Assembly: GCF_029911635.1 (NCBI RefSeq)
Contig: NZ_JARYTI010000024.1
Location: 1-64,000 of the forward strand
Source: Sphingomonas sp. AR_OL41
Lineage (GTDB): Bacteria > Pseudomonadota > Alphaproteobacteria > Sphingomonadales > Sphingomonadaceae
Length of the DNA stretch: 64,000 bases
Reading direction: 5' to 3'
In this document: positions 36,368-44,833 of the stretch, piece after piece
How the letters are laid out: each line of letters starts with the position of its first letter
Numbering within the stretch: the stretch's first letter is position 1
Notes under the pieces: generated by a model
What the model was told of the DNA's origin: nothing
Seen by the model: the letters and a program-made list of their open reading frames with translations, nothing else
Database searches by the model: none
Program-made: the position numbers and the translations under genes

Positions 36368-38038
36368 TCATGCCGGCGCCGCAAGCCCGGCGAGCGGCCC
36401 GATGCCGCCACCATTCTGCGCCGCCTCGCTCATCAACCGTGCCGCATCGGCGCCCTGCTGCGCCGCCGGGGCCATCGCTGCCATCTTCGCCATCTGCTGG
36501 TCATGCGCGCGCTGGTCGCGCATCCCCTGCGCATCCTTGAGCGAGCGGATGATCTTGGGCGGCGCGCCCGCGCGATCGGCGTAATCATCGACCGTCGCGT
36601 CGATGTCGAGCCGGTCGCCGGCCTCGGGAAACTGCGCGGCGAGGTTGCCGATGAACGACACCGTCCGCTCGATCTGGCCGAGCCCGACCATGCGCTGCAT
36701 CTGGGCGAGGATCGACACGAAATCGACCTTGACCGGCGCGCCCTGCAATTGCTCCGGCGCCGGCGGGAACATCCGCTTGCGCGACATGATCGCGAACGTG
36801 CGGTCGATCGCCACCTCGAGCTTCTCGCTGTTCACGCGCTCGATGACGGGCCCGAGCTGCGTCAGCTTCTCTTCGTTGCGGCTGGCGATCTCTTCGATGT
36901 TGCGGGGCTGGATGCCCTGCATGTTGGTGATCGCCATGAACAGGTCGGCATAGGTCAGCCGGTCGACCGCCTCGGCGCAGCGCTCGACGTCCCCCATGAT
37001 CGCCTGGATGGCCTGGTGCGGCACCTCATACGGCACAATGACATGTGAGGCATCGACCTGGCTGGCGCTCACGACATTGCCCGCCTCGCCGGTCAGCTTG
37101 ACCGAGGCCGGCACGATCTTTTCCGGATTAACCAGGCGCGCCGTCGCCTGCGTCTTGCGCCGCGTCTGCAACTGCAACTCGCGCATGTCGGGCAGCGAAT
37201 CGAACCCCGGCGACGTGCCATAGGTATCGCCACCGATCGTGTCCCAGCGCGGCGCCCAGAAGGGCTGTTCGTCAAATCCCTCGACGCGCAGCATCGCCTC
37301 CTTGCCGCTGTCCTGTTCGTCCCAATAGACCGAGCGCCACGGCTTGCCCGCCGCCGTCATCAGCCCGGGCACCTGCTCGTCGTTCGGCTCGATGCCGTGC
37401 ATCACCTGCACCTGCTGATCGTAGCGCGCGCTGTCGTACAAGGTGCGCACGCGGGCGCTGACCTTGTCACCGAAATTCTGCACCGCCTGGTGCACCGTCA
37501 TCGGGACGCGGCGATAAAGCGTGTCGGCGACCGATGCGTTCGACAGCCCGATCCAGTATTCGCCGGCCGTCAGCGCGTGGCACACCGCGCCCCTGTCCGG
37601 ATGATCGACCATGACGCACGCCTCGGTGCCGAACATGCCCATCTCGGCATATCCACCCTTCACCGCGGCGTAGAAGTTGGTGCCAGACAGAAAGGCGTAC
37701 ATTCGCCGCTCGACCTCGGCGAGCCACGCCTTCGCCGCGCTATCGCCTGCAAGATCCTGATCGTACGGCGTGAGCCGGAACCACGGGCGCGACGGCGACG
37801 AAAGGCCCGACGTCATGCCGCCGGTCAGCGTGCGGAAGCTCAAGATGCCGTGGCTGTTGTAGATAGCCTTGTTGGAGCGCTTGAAATTCCTGTTCTGCTC
37901 GCTGTTGAGGAAGCGCGACCGCGACGGCTGCGCATATCGCGCGATCTCTCGCCACTCCTCCTCATAGGGCTGGCGCAGCGCTTTCAGCCCCGTCACGCGC
38001 CGGATGCAGCGCTCCTTGAGCGTCAGCGCCACCGCCAT
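36368..38038 (-). CDS. Portal (head-tail connector) protein
   Basis: A 556-residue portal of the podoviral head-tail connector family: EEEWREIARYAQPSRSRFL, TGGMTSGLSSPSRPWFRL, AKAWLAEVERRMYAFLSGTN, EMGMFGTEACVM and PYEVPHQAIQ. The C-terminal end is Met/Gln/Ala-rich. It forms the DNA gate of the capsid. The start overlaps the stop of a 28-codon membrane peptide gene by one base. Confidence 0.92.
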   Translation of the reverse strand: MAVALTLKERCIRRVTGLKALRQPYEEEWREIARYAQPSRSRFLNSEQNRNFKRSNKAIYNSHGILSFRTLTGGMTSGLSSPSRPWFRLTPYDQDLAGDSAAKAWLAEVERRMYAFLSGTNFYAAVKGGYAEMGMFGTEACVMVDHPDRGAVCHALTAGEYWIGLSNASVADTLYRRVPMTVHQAVQNFGDKVSARVRTLYDSARYDQQVQVMHGIEPNDEQVPGLMTAAGKPWRSVYWDEQDSGKEAMLRVEGFDEQPFWAPRWDTIGGDTYGTSPGFDSLPDMRELQLQTRRKTQATARLVNPEKIVPASVKLTGEAGNVVSASQVDASHVIVPYEVPHQAIQAIMGDVERCAEAVDRLTYADLFMAITNMQGIQPRNIEEIASRNEEKLTQLGPVIERVNSEKLEVAIDRTFAIMSRKRMFPPAPEQLQGAPVKVDFVSILAQMQRMVGLGQIERTVSFIGNLAAQFPEAGDRLDIDATVDDYADRAGAPPKIIRSLKDAQGMRDQRAHDQQMAKMAAMAPAAQQGADAARLMSEAAQNGGGIGPLAGLAAPA

Positions 38039-38124
38039 CAGGCGACGGCCCAGGCGATCATCGCCATGGCGACGACGAACAGGACGATCGCGGCGAGGAT
38101 GATGTGGGTGAAGATGCGGGCCAT
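38038..38124 (-). CDS. 28-residue membrane peptide before the portal
   Basis: A very short gene linked on both sides by TGATG junctions (start at 38124 on the upstream stop, stop on the portal start). The product MARIFTHIILAAIVLFVVAM plus AMIAWAVA is one membrane helix with a basic N-terminus. Back-to-back coupling argues that it is translated. It could be a holin-like or virion-associated peptide. Confidence 0.6.
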   Translation of the reverse strand: MARIFTHIILAAIVLFVVAMAMIAWAVA

Positions 38125-38315
38125 CAGCCGCCCAGCACGCTGGTAGTGTTCGGCGCCGTGCCGAGCCCGGCCTGGCCGGTATAGGCGGTCGCCATCAGCG
38201 CGCGGCGCCGGCGGATATCGTCATCAACGCGGCCCGCGGCCGACCCGCCATCAGGAAGCTGCAGCGCCTGGCGCTCGGGCAGCGGCTTTTGCTCGGGGGC
38301 CTTGGGCATGCACAT
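38124..38315 (-). CDS. Small conserved phage protein upstream of portal
   Basis: A 63-residue protein beginning MCMPKAPEQKPLPERQALQL and ending GLGTAPNTTSVLGG, with an RRRRAL stretch in the middle. Short proteins with this Pro-rich start and GxAPxTTxxLGG-like end are common next to portals in podoviral prophages. GTG 38321 and ATG 38309 are alternative starts. Its role is unknown. Confidence 0.68.
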   Translation of the reverse strand: MCMPKAPEQKPLPERQALQLPDGGSAAGRVDDDIRRRRALMATAYTGQAGLGTAPNTTSVLGG

Positions 38316-38368
38316 GCCCACCGCGATAGGGCCGACGTGCGAGGCGTTGAATCGGGCGGCGGCAACAG

Positions 38369-38400
38369 AAAAGGGCGCACCCTTGCGAGGCGCGGCCCTT
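38369..38400 (-). terminator. Possible terminator or attenuator before the portal gene cluster
   Basis: On the minus strand AAGGGCCGC pairs with GCGCCCTT (one bulged base) around a GC-rich loop, followed by TTTTCTG. It lies in the 213-nt gap between the 78-residue gene and the portal cluster. Because essential genes lie downstream, it is probably partial or overcome by antitermination. Confidence 0.5.
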
Positions 38401-38528
38401 GGCTATTCCCACGATTGCGGAGGCAATGACGTGCCCGCTACCCCTCCCTCCGCGTGAACCTTTCGGCATCGAGGGCCTTATCACCAGCCGCACCACCGGC
38501 TGTTGGAAAGCGAAGGACGGGCAGCGCT

Positions 38529-38765
38529 TTACTCGGTCGGGGCTTGGTCGGCCGGGGTGGCGTCCGCCGTCTCGCCGAGATCCTGCTCCTCCGGGCCCAT
38601 GGCGAGCGTCAGCACATCGGGACCGTGAGAGAAGTAGATCTGCTGGACGTTGGGCCCGTCATGGCCGCGGCCGGAGATCACCATGGTCTCGTCGCGCTCG
38701 CCCTGCTTGATGATCACCGGCAGCTTGTAATTTCCGTTCACGCTGATCTGGACTGAAACGGTCAT
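38529..38765 (-). CDS. Small hypothetical phage protein
   Basis: A 78-residue acidic protein (MTVSVQISVNGNYKLPVIIK, TMVISGRGHD) with a disordered Thr/Ala/Pro tail. Its first two thirds look like a small beta-fold, as in decoration proteins. AGGAG is 6 nt upstream of ATG 38765. Not recognised further. Confidence 0.68.
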   Translation of the reverse strand: MTVSVQISVNGNYKLPVIIKQGERDETMVISGRGHDGPNVQQIYFSHGPDVLTLAMGPEEQDLGETADATPADQAPTE

Positions 38766-38769
38766 GCTC

Positions 38770-38811
38770 TACTCCTATCGTTCGCGGGATTTTTGCGAAG
38801 GACGAGGAGTA
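38770..38811 (-). promoter_or_regulatory. Hairpin covering the RBS of the 78-residue gene
   Basis: In the minus-strand transcript TACTCCT (38811-38805) can pair with the Shine-Dalgarno AGGAGTA (38776-38770), and an inner TTCGC/GCGAA stem stabilises it. Pairing would hide the ribosome site, so translation may depend on passage of upstream ribosomes or another trigger. Confidence 0.45.
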
Positions 38812-38843
38812 GGAGCGGCGCGCGAGACGTTGAATCAGCACGT

Positions 38844-39263
38844 TTAAGCGGCGTCATCCCAGCCGAACATGCGGTTGATCTCCTGCTCATCAATGTCGCC
38901 GGCGGATCTCGCGCGCGCCTTGGCCACGATGCGACGCCATAAGCGCTCAAGGCGCCGGATCTCGTGGTCCGGCCAGGCATGCTCGACGCCCAGCTTGCGC
39001 TCGCGAGCCTTCGCCTCCCGCCAGATCCGGGAATACACGCGACGCTCAGCCGATGTTGTCAGCGGACGCCAGTGCTTCGCACAGAGATATTGATCGCTGC
39101 GAAACGCTCGGCCCGCGCGGTCGACCGTGCACCGACAGCCGTCGATCGCACATGGGTTGCGGTGATAATGTTTCGCGCATCGCCCCTCGCTCCTTGCGAC
39201 CCATTGCCGCGCACCAGCACCGCAGCAGGCGCAATGGACGAAATCACCGCCGCCGCTGATCAA
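38844..39263 (-). CDS. Cys/His-rich probable zinc-binding phage protein
   Basis: A 139-residue basic protein. HCACCGAG and CAKHYHRNPC are followed by DGCRCT and YLCAKHWRPLT, giving two sets of Cys/His ligands. The C-terminal half is helical and Arg-rich. The C-x2-HW ending is shared with proteins at 49963 and 52658. TTG 39263 overlaps the terminase stop by 4 nt. It may be a DNA-binding or HNH-related accessory protein of packaging; not proven. Confidence 0.65.
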   Translation of the reverse strand: MISGGGDFVHCACCGAGARQWVARSEGRCAKHYHRNPCAIDGCRCTVDRAGRAFRSDQYLCAKHWRPLTTSAERRVYSRIWREAKARERKLGVEHAWPDHEIRRLERLWRRIVAKARARSAGDIDEQEINRMFGWDDAA

Positions 39264-40780
39264 TCCCCGAGCTCCGCATACAGATCACCGTCGCTCGACC
39301 CGCTCTTGACGCGCCACGTGTCCATGAACGCCGGCAGCTTGCGCGGCTGCACCGGCTCAGCGAAGGTGCAGGCCAACGCGTCGGCATCGTCCGGCGACGC
39401 CAGGCCGCGCGACTTCATGTGCTTCTTCTCTTCCAGCAACACGGCCTGGTCGGCGTTGAAGCCGTATTCCGGCCCGATCAGATCGTCCTCGATCGCCTGC
39501 TCGTCCGGAATCGCGCCATTGCCCAGCCAGTGGCGCATGTTGGTCCACATCTCCGCCCGCTTGTTGGCGACGGATACGCGCGCGTCTCCCTGCCAATTCG
39601 CCTCGCGTACTTTGGTGGAACCGAACCACACCTCGGCGATGAAGGTGTCGGGCATCAGCTGGCGCAGCCGGTCGATCACCGCCGCGCCGATATTGCCGGC
39701 ATCGACAAAGATCGCATCGGGCTTCCAGCGCTCGGCCTCGACCGCGATGTCGCCGGCGAGCGTCATCGCATCGACCCCGTGCCAGCGCTTCCACGGGCGC
39801 GACCGCGCATCGCGCGAGCAGCGAATCGCCAGCGTCGAGTGATCATCACCATAGCGTGCGCAGTCGACACCGAAGATGACGGGATCGCTCGGCAACCCTT
39901 GCGGGATCTCGCGGCGTCGCGCGTCGGCGACGGCGGCCGACGAGATGAACTGCATCGACGACGCGTTCGGGAACTGGCCGAGCACGCGCACGCGCACGAT
40001 GTCGCTGTCGACCCCGTAGGTGGCGACCAGCTCGTCGAGATAGGCCTTGTTCGTGCCCTCCACGGTGCGGCTGTCGATCTGCGCCGTGTTCCACAGCGCG
40101 CGGTGCCTGGCGAAGCATTCCCGGAATCCGCCAGTGTTCTGGGTCGGATTGCCGAAGGCTATCCAGATGATCTCGGTATCGGCATCGGTGAGCGCGCCGA
40201 GCGCGACCTCCCACACCTTGGCTGCGATGCCCGACGCCTCGTCGAAGATCAGCACCAGGCGCTTGCCCTCATTGTGCAGGCCCTGAAACGCTTCGGTGTT
40301 GTTCGCCGACCAGGTTTCGAGATCCATGCGCCAGTGCGCCGCAGCATCCGGTTCCGTCGAAATCAGCGCCGTCGCGGTCGGCTTGAACCAATGCGAGGTC
40401 ATCGACAGCCGCGACCATTTCGCGATCTCCGGCCCCGTCTTGGTGCGCAGCTGGGTCTCGGTGTTGGCGGTCACCATCACGCGCGTGTTCTCGAACGTGT
40501 CGAGCGCCCACTTCACGATCATCGCGATCAGCGCCGACTTGCCGATGCCGTGCCCGCTGGCACGCGCGATACGGCATGGCATATGCCGCGTCGCGGGATT
40601 CTGCAGATGTGCCCCGATCGTTGCCAGGACTTCGCGCTGCCACGTGCGTGGGCCGGTGACGTTCGCCAACGGCCCCTCGCCCCACGGATAAGCGTAGAGC
40701 GCATGGCCGAGCGGATCGTGCTGCAGCGCGTCCATATCGGCGATCAGCTCGGCTTCGTACTCGGGATCAGGGTCCGCCAT
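39260..40780 (-). CDS. Terminase large subunit
   Basis: A 506-residue packaging ATPase and nuclease. The Walker A loop is ASGHGIGKSA, Walker B is RLVLIFDEASG, and the coupling motif follows in WIAFGNPTQNTGGF. RNase H-like nuclease acidic residues are in FGVDCARYGDD, IFVDAGNIG and DDADALA. It cuts concatemers and drives DNA into the procapsid. It lies 8 nt after the small subunit gene. Confidence 0.95.
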   Translation of the reverse strand: MADPDPEYEAELIADMDALQHDPLGHALYAYPWGEGPLANVTGPRTWQREVLATIGAHLQNPATRHMPCRIARASGHGIGKSALIAMIVKWALDTFENTRVMVTANTETQLRTKTGPEIAKWSRLSMTSHWFKPTATALISTEPDAAAHWRMDLETWSANNTEAFQGLHNEGKRLVLIFDEASGIAAKVWEVALGALTDADTEIIWIAFGNPTQNTGGFRECFARHRALWNTAQIDSRTVEGTNKAYLDELVATYGVDSDIVRVRVLGQFPNASSMQFISSAAVADARRREIPQGLPSDPVIFGVDCARYGDDHSTLAIRCSRDARSRPWKRWHGVDAMTLAGDIAVEAERWKPDAIFVDAGNIGAAVIDRLRQLMPDTFIAEVWFGSTKVREANWQGDARVSVANKRAEMWTNMRHWLGNGAIPDEQAIEDDLIGPEYGFNADQAVLLEEKKHMKSRGLASPDDADALACTFAEPVQPRKLPAFMDTWRVKSGSSDGDLYAELGD

Positions 40781-40788
40781 CTAATTCC

Positions 40789-41391
40789 TCACTGACCGTC
40801 CTGTGCGCGCTGCCGGCGCTGCCTAAGCTCCGCCAGCCGCGCCGCGCGACCTTCGGTCACGCTCACATCGACCTTGTCGCGGAACGCCTGCACGCCGATG
40901 TGCCGGCCGATCAATTCGAGCTGCCGGCCGCGCGACGCGAGCTTTACCTTACGCACGATCGCATATTGCGGATTGCCGTCGGCATCCTCGCCGACCTTCT
41001 CCGTCACGGATTCGATGCCGACGACCAACCCCTGGCGCCAGATCAGCGGCCACTCTGCGATCGGGCGCAAATCACCATTCTCGGCATAGATGTCCTTCAG
41101 GTCGGCATGAGCCTCGTCGGCCAGCCGTTTCAACAGCCAGTCGGCATCGACCTGGACACGCTTCGCCCGCTCCGCCAGCGCCACCTGAATGGCCGCGGCG
41201 ACCTTGGGATTTCTCAGGAGCTTGTGGCCTTCGCTGGCGCACACTGCGTCGCTGCCGCGGAACCCCGCCGATCGGTAAGCGCGGGTCGCATTCAGGTCGA
41301 TCAGATATTCATCGACGAAGCGCTGCCGCTTCGGCGTGAGGCCGCCAGCGGATCGCGTTACCTTCGCCATCGGCTTCTTCGCGCGCGTCAC
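40789..41391 (-). CDS. Terminase small subunit (Terminase_2 family)
   Basis: A 200-residue DNA-recognition subunit. LTPKRQRFVDEYLIDLNATR followed by AYRSAGF, HKLLRNPKVAAAI and VDADWLLKRLADEAHADLKD is the standard pattern of this family. GTG 41391 overlaps the stop of the upstream gene by 4 nt. Confidence 0.92.
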   Translation of the reverse strand: MTRAKKPMAKVTRSAGGLTPKRQRFVDEYLIDLNATRAYRSAGFRGSDAVCASEGHKLLRNPKVAAAIQVALAERAKRVQVDADWLLKRLADEAHADLKDIYAENGDLRPIAEWPLIWRQGLVVGIESVTEKVGEDADGNPQYAIVRKVKLASRGRQLELIGRHIGVQAFRDKVDVSVTEGRAARLAELRQRRQRAQDGQ

Positions 41392-41873
41392 GGCCGCACG
41401 TCCTTCAGCGCCTCAACCGACTGCAGCGGGTAATGCTCGCAACCGCGCGTCCGCCGCGCGCCGCAGCGCCCGCAGATACGGCTGTCGGCATAGACGATGA
41501 CCTTGCGCTCCTCGCGATAGGTCGCGGGCTTGGGCGGCGTCGCAGCACCCCGCCTAGGCAACGACCGCCAGTGCGGCGTCGTGCAACGCGGCGCCGCTGT
41601 CGTGGCGCCGGTGGCGACGATCGTGAACTGGCGCCCGCGCTGGTAATAGACGGTGACGATCAGCCCGAGCCGCTCGAGGATCCGGCACACGCCGGCCTGC
41701 GTCGAGCCCGAGCTGTTGCGACTGCCCAGCACTGCATCGATATCGTCCCGGTGGACATAGAGCCCGGCATTGGCGCGCGCCTCGATGTAGCGGAATGCCG
41801 CCACATGGTTCGCGCGCAACGTGTCCGGCACTGGCACCAGTGGGATAGTGTTTTCCCCGCCCCCGCTTGTCAT
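41388..41873 (-). CDS. Winged-helix-like protein with zinc-binding C-terminus
   Basis: A 161-residue protein; ATG 41873 overlaps the stop of the preceding gene by one base. The centre (AAFRYIEARANAGLYVHRDD, AGVCRILERLGLIVTVYYQR) looks like a winged helix, and the end has RICGRCGARRTRGCEHY, a four-ligand zinc knuckle. Likely a DNA-binding regulator or packaging accessory placed before terminase; the exact role is unknown. Confidence 0.68.
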   Translation of the reverse strand: MTSGGGENTIPLVPVPDTLRANHVAAFRYIEARANAGLYVHRDDIDAVLGSRNSSGSTQAGVCRILERLGLIVTVYYQRGRQFTIVATGATTAAPRCTTPHWRSLPRRGAATPPKPATYREERKVIVYADSRICGRCGARRTRGCEHYPLQSVEALKDVRP

Positions 41874-42688
41874 CACCCCACCCCACGCCTGCACACGATC
41901 ACACCGCCCCCGGCACCGCCCGCGCGCAGCGCCGTCGCCGCCGCGCGCGCCGCCTCGGCATCGTCGGCGCGGCCGATCCGGTCATATGTCAGCGCCGATT
42001 GCTCGAAGAACCGCACCTGCGCATCGACCGGCGCCGCTTCGCCGCTGCTCGCGCCGTCGAACCGCACGCCGGCTTTCGCCGAGCGCAGCACCTGCGCCGC
42101 CTCCCGCACCAGCCAGTTTTCCCACGTCTTCGGCCAGTCGCGCTTGGCGGCAACCGCCCGCCCCTCCGATAGCCAGTGGTTGCGAAACCCCTGGGCGACG
42201 AGCGCATAGGCCCCGGCAGGCCACTGGGCGACGACCGACTGGACCGCCAACGACAGCGTGTCGATCGCCGGCGGTTCCCAGTTGGCGGCGAGCCGCGATC
42301 CGGGTTTGCGCTTGCCGGTCCGCTTCGGCCTGGCCGGCGGTCGCTGATCGGCTTTCCCGATTTTTCTATCATCATCCTCGCGCCGACCCCTCGCAGGGGT
42401 CGATGAAGCTTCAGCTTCATCGGGGGTCGGGGGGGTTAATTCTTTGAAGGGGTCTGGGGAAACTTTCTTATCAGGGGGGGTGGCCGTGACCGTCGCAGGG
42501 ACAGTCGCGGGAATGTCACGTGACTGTCCCGCGACATTCCGCCGCTGGCGTTGCTTGCGCTCCCGATCGTTCTTCCGCCGCGCGGCGATCTCGCCGTCCT
42601 TCGCCTCAAGCGCGCGCACGGCCAGCAGGATCGCCTCGAGAGGCGCTCCCGCGTCGGCCATGGCCTGCATGAGGTCGGAGACGGTCAT
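41873..42688 (-). CDS. Probable phage replication-type protein
   Basis: A 271-residue protein starting at ATG 42688 (ATGA with the previous gene). It has an N-terminal helical part (TVSDLMQAMADAGAPLEAIL, AARRKNDRERKQRQRR), a long disordered Pro/Lys/Arg-rich linker and a C-terminal domain (PKTWENWLVREAAQVLRSAK). This architecture is seen in replication-initiation or helicase-loader-like proteins of alphaproteobacterial prophages. No catalytic motif is present, so the call is by architecture and position. Confidence 0.6.
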   Translation of the reverse strand: MTVSDLMQAMADAGAPLEAILLAVRALEAKDGEIAARRKNDRERKQRQRRNVAGQSRDIPATVPATVTATPPDKKVSPDPFKELTPPTPDEAEASSTPARGRREDDDRKIGKADQRPPARPKRTGKRKPGSRLAANWEPPAIDTLSLAVQSVVAQWPAGAYALVAQGFRNHWLSEGRAVAAKRDWPKTWENWLVREAAQVLRSAKAGVRFDGASSGEAAPVDAQVRFFEQSALTYDRIGRADDAEAARAAATALRAGGAGGGVIVCRRGVG

Positions 42689-43518
42689 GCGGCGCACCAC
42701 CCGCCATCGCACCCGGTTTCCGTCTCGCTTGGTCCGGTGAAGTCCGCCATGTCGAATCCGCCGCGCTTCGAATGCGACCACCGGACGATCGCCCGGATGC
42801 CTGTCGCGCCGCGCTTGCGCTCTGGTCGGTACATCGTGCGGGGTGAACCCTTTTTCGTATTGCCGAGTTTGGCCTCGTGCCCTTCGATCAGCGCGATGCG
42901 ATCCTCGGTCAGGCGTTTGATGTCCTCCTTGCCGGCGTTCACACATGGGAAGCATTCGTCGGAGCGATGCGGTAGCACGGCCACGCCAGCGCGCTGCAAT
43001 AGCGCGTCGCGCTCGGCGTGTGAGTGAGCATAGAGCGGATGCCAAACACGGCGCCCGCCGCTCTGCGCAGATGACGCAATATATTCCGGGGTGTCGGCGC
43101 GCTTCGATGATTCCGCCCGCCGCTTGCCGATCATAACTGTGGCACGCGCCGAGGGATCGACCAGCTCCATCCATGCCTGCGCCGGCAACACCTTCAGGTG
43201 CTCGGTGCAGAACTGCATCCCATGTCGTGGCCACCCCCGTTCGCGCTCGACAAGGGCGAGCATCCCAACGCTGGATGTGCGCGCCGTCTCGAAACCCTGG
43301 GCTCGGGCCCATGCCTCATACTGCTCGACACGTGCCGCCCAATCTCGATGCGCCCAACCAGTATCCGAATAGAGCGTGACGCATCGATGTCGCTGCGGGA
43401 GACCTGCCTCAACAGCCCACTGCAGCATGGCGAGACTGTCGTTGCCGAAACTGCTGCTCAACACGAAATTTGGCGCAGGTCGGTCGAGGAACGCCTCGAG
43501 AAGGCTAGATTGCTTCAC
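42685..43518 (-). CDS. PAPS-reductase/ATP-pyrophosphatase family phage protein
   Basis: A 277-residue protein of the adenine-nucleotide alpha-hydrolase superfamily. SSSFGNDSLAML replaces the usual SGGKDS PP-loop, followed by LYSDTGWAHRDW and QFCTEHLKVLP, as in PAPS reductases and DndC-like proteins. DECFPCVNAGKEDI and a C-terminal Cys pair (ETGCDGGWC) could bind metal. In a phage, sulfate reduction is unlikely; nucleic-acid thiolation or another base or tRNA modification is more plausible (inference). It is coupled by ATGA to both neighbours, an HNH nuclease and the replication-type gene. Confidence 0.8.
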   Translation of the reverse strand: MKQSSLLEAFLDRPAPNFVLSSSFGNDSLAMLQWAVEAGLPQRHRCVTLYSDTGWAHRDWAARVEQYEAWARAQGFETARTSSVGMLALVERERGWPRHGMQFCTEHLKVLPAQAWMELVDPSARATVMIGKRRAESSKRADTPEYIASSAQSGGRRVWHPLYAHSHAERDALLQRAGVAVLPHRSDECFPCVNAGKEDIKRLTEDRIALIEGHEAKLGNTKKGSPRTMYRPERKRGATGIRAIVRWSHSKRGGFDMADFTGPSETETGCDGGWCAA

Positions 43519-43901
43519 GCCGCCCCCTCGCCCGCTTCCGCCCCACGCTCAGCGGCGGTCAGCAAGTGCACCGCGCGTCGCCGCCGCGACCAGCGCAACT
43601 CGCGGTTCTTCACGGCCGGGATCAGCTTGTAATGGTCCCACTCGGTGCAGAGCGTCCGCTGGCAGCGATGATCCAGGTTCATTCCCGCCGGCACGCGCGG
43701 TTCGGGTATGATGCCCACCGCCCAGGCCACCGCGACGTGCAGGCGCACCCCGCCGATACCGGGAATCCAGATCGACCCATAAGGCCCGCTCTTTGGCCGC
43801 TTGCCGCCCTTGGAACGCGCGCCGGTCCATATCCGGCACGGCTTCGCCAGCCCGCCCCGTGCGCCGAACAGAACCCGCTCGCGCGCGGCGACCTTCGCCA
43901 T
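43515..43901 (-). CDS. HNH endonuclease
   Basis: A 128-residue HNH nuclease. The core NLDHRCQRTLCTEWDHYKLI contains the DH pair and the expected Cys-supported fold, preceded by LHVAVAWAVGIIPEPRVPAG. ATG 43901 is chosen; the frame is open upstream with a possible GTG. HNH proteins near terminases often help packaging, but this one is in the early gene block. Confidence 0.82.
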   Translation of the reverse strand: MAKVAARERVLFGARGGLAKPCRIWTGARSKGGKRPKSGPYGSIWIPGIGGVRLHVAVAWAVGIIPEPRVPAGMNLDHRCQRTLCTEWDHYKLIPAVKNRELRWSRRRRAVHLLTAAERGAEAGEGAA

Positions 43902-43938
43902 GATCTCTATGCGCAGGCAGGCGGGCAGCACCACCGCC

Positions 43939-44193
43939 CTAGATCCCGAACGACAGTTGCAGGCCGAGCGCGGCCGCGTAGGTTTCGAGCAGCGCCGCCG
44001 CCTCGTCGCGGTGATGCTTTTCCATCCGCCGCAAGCGGACGATGGCACGCATCGTCTTCGGGTCGTAGCCGGTGGATTTCGCCTCCGCGTAAACGTCGCG
44101 GATATCGTCGGCCATGCCCTTCTTTTCGTCCTCGAGCCGCTCGATGCGCTCGATGAACAGGCGGAGTTGTTCGGCGGCGATCACGTCGCTCAT
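43939..44193 (-). CDS. GapR-like (DUF2312) DNA-binding protein
   Basis: An 84-residue protein matching the GapR family almost end to end: LRLFIERIERLEDEKKGMAD, DIRDVYAEAKSTGYDPKTMR and AIVRLRRMEKHHRDE. In Caulobacter GapR binds overtwisted AT-rich DNA and supports replication. A prophage copy could serve phage replication or compete with the host protein. AAGGAATTGAACA precedes ATG 44193. Confidence 0.92.
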   Translation of the reverse strand: MSDVIAAEQLRLFIERIERLEDEKKGMADDIRDVYAEAKSTGYDPKTMRAIVRLRRMEKHHRDEAAALLETYAAALGLQLSFGI

Positions 44194-44227
44194 TGTTCAA
44201 TTCCTTCCATCTGAAACCCAACCCGGC

Positions 44228-44833
44228 TCACAGCGCAGCACTCGCCACGCCGCCGAGCGTGAACGCCGGGTCCGCACGACGCAGATCGGGTTTGCCCACC
44301 AGCCCTGCCCCCGCCGCGACGCGGGCCTGCTGTTCCTCGAACGAAAGGCGCGGCGCACCTGGCGCGCGATGCCGCGCCGCCTTGGCCTTTTGCCGCAGAT
44401 CTGCCTCGATCAGCGAACGGGCGCCCGCCGCACCGTACATCTTGCGCAGCCGGCGATATTCGTCGCGCCGCTCTTCCGGGCACCAGCCGAGGTGGCGTTC
44501 CGTATGGGCGCGGCCCGCCGCCGCCCTATTGGCCTTGTTGCGCGCTTGCGCCGCCGGGTCGGCATCATAGGCGGCGCGCAGCCGTTTGCCCTGCTCGGTC
44601 AGGTACGCCTGCCAGGTCGGATCGTCCCCCCGCTCGGCGTGCCGCCGCAACGCCATCTGACGCCGGCGCTCGCGGCCCGCCGGGCTGCGAATCGTTGCGC
44701 AGATCTTCTCCCGGTTGCGGGCGCGATTGGCGGGATCGTTGAAGATCCGCGCCGCCGTGCAGGGTCGGCACGTCCCCGAGACGTTCTTCGGGCCCAGCGT
44801 CGTGCCGCATGGGCAGCTCCGCGCCGTCGTCAT
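44228..44833 (-). CDS. Phage protein with N-terminal zinc ribbon
   Basis: A 201-residue protein starting at ATG 44833. CPCGTTLGPKNVSGTCRPC is a two-pair zinc ribbon, followed by a basic helical body (NDPANRARNREKICATIRS, GWCPEERRDEYRRLRKMYGA) with an [20 protein letters not shown] end. The family is not recognised; a DNA-binding or regulatory role is plausible. Confidence 0.7.
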   Translation of the reverse strand: MTTARSCPCGTTLGPKNVSGTCRPCTAARIFNDPANRARNREKICATIRSPAGRERRRQMALRRHAERGDDPTWQAYLTEQGKRLRAAYDADPAAQARNKANRAAAGRAHTERHLGWCPEERRDEYRRLRKMYGAAGARSLIEADLRQKAKAARHRAPGAPRLSFEEQQARVAAGAGLVGKPDLRRADPAFTLGGVASAAL

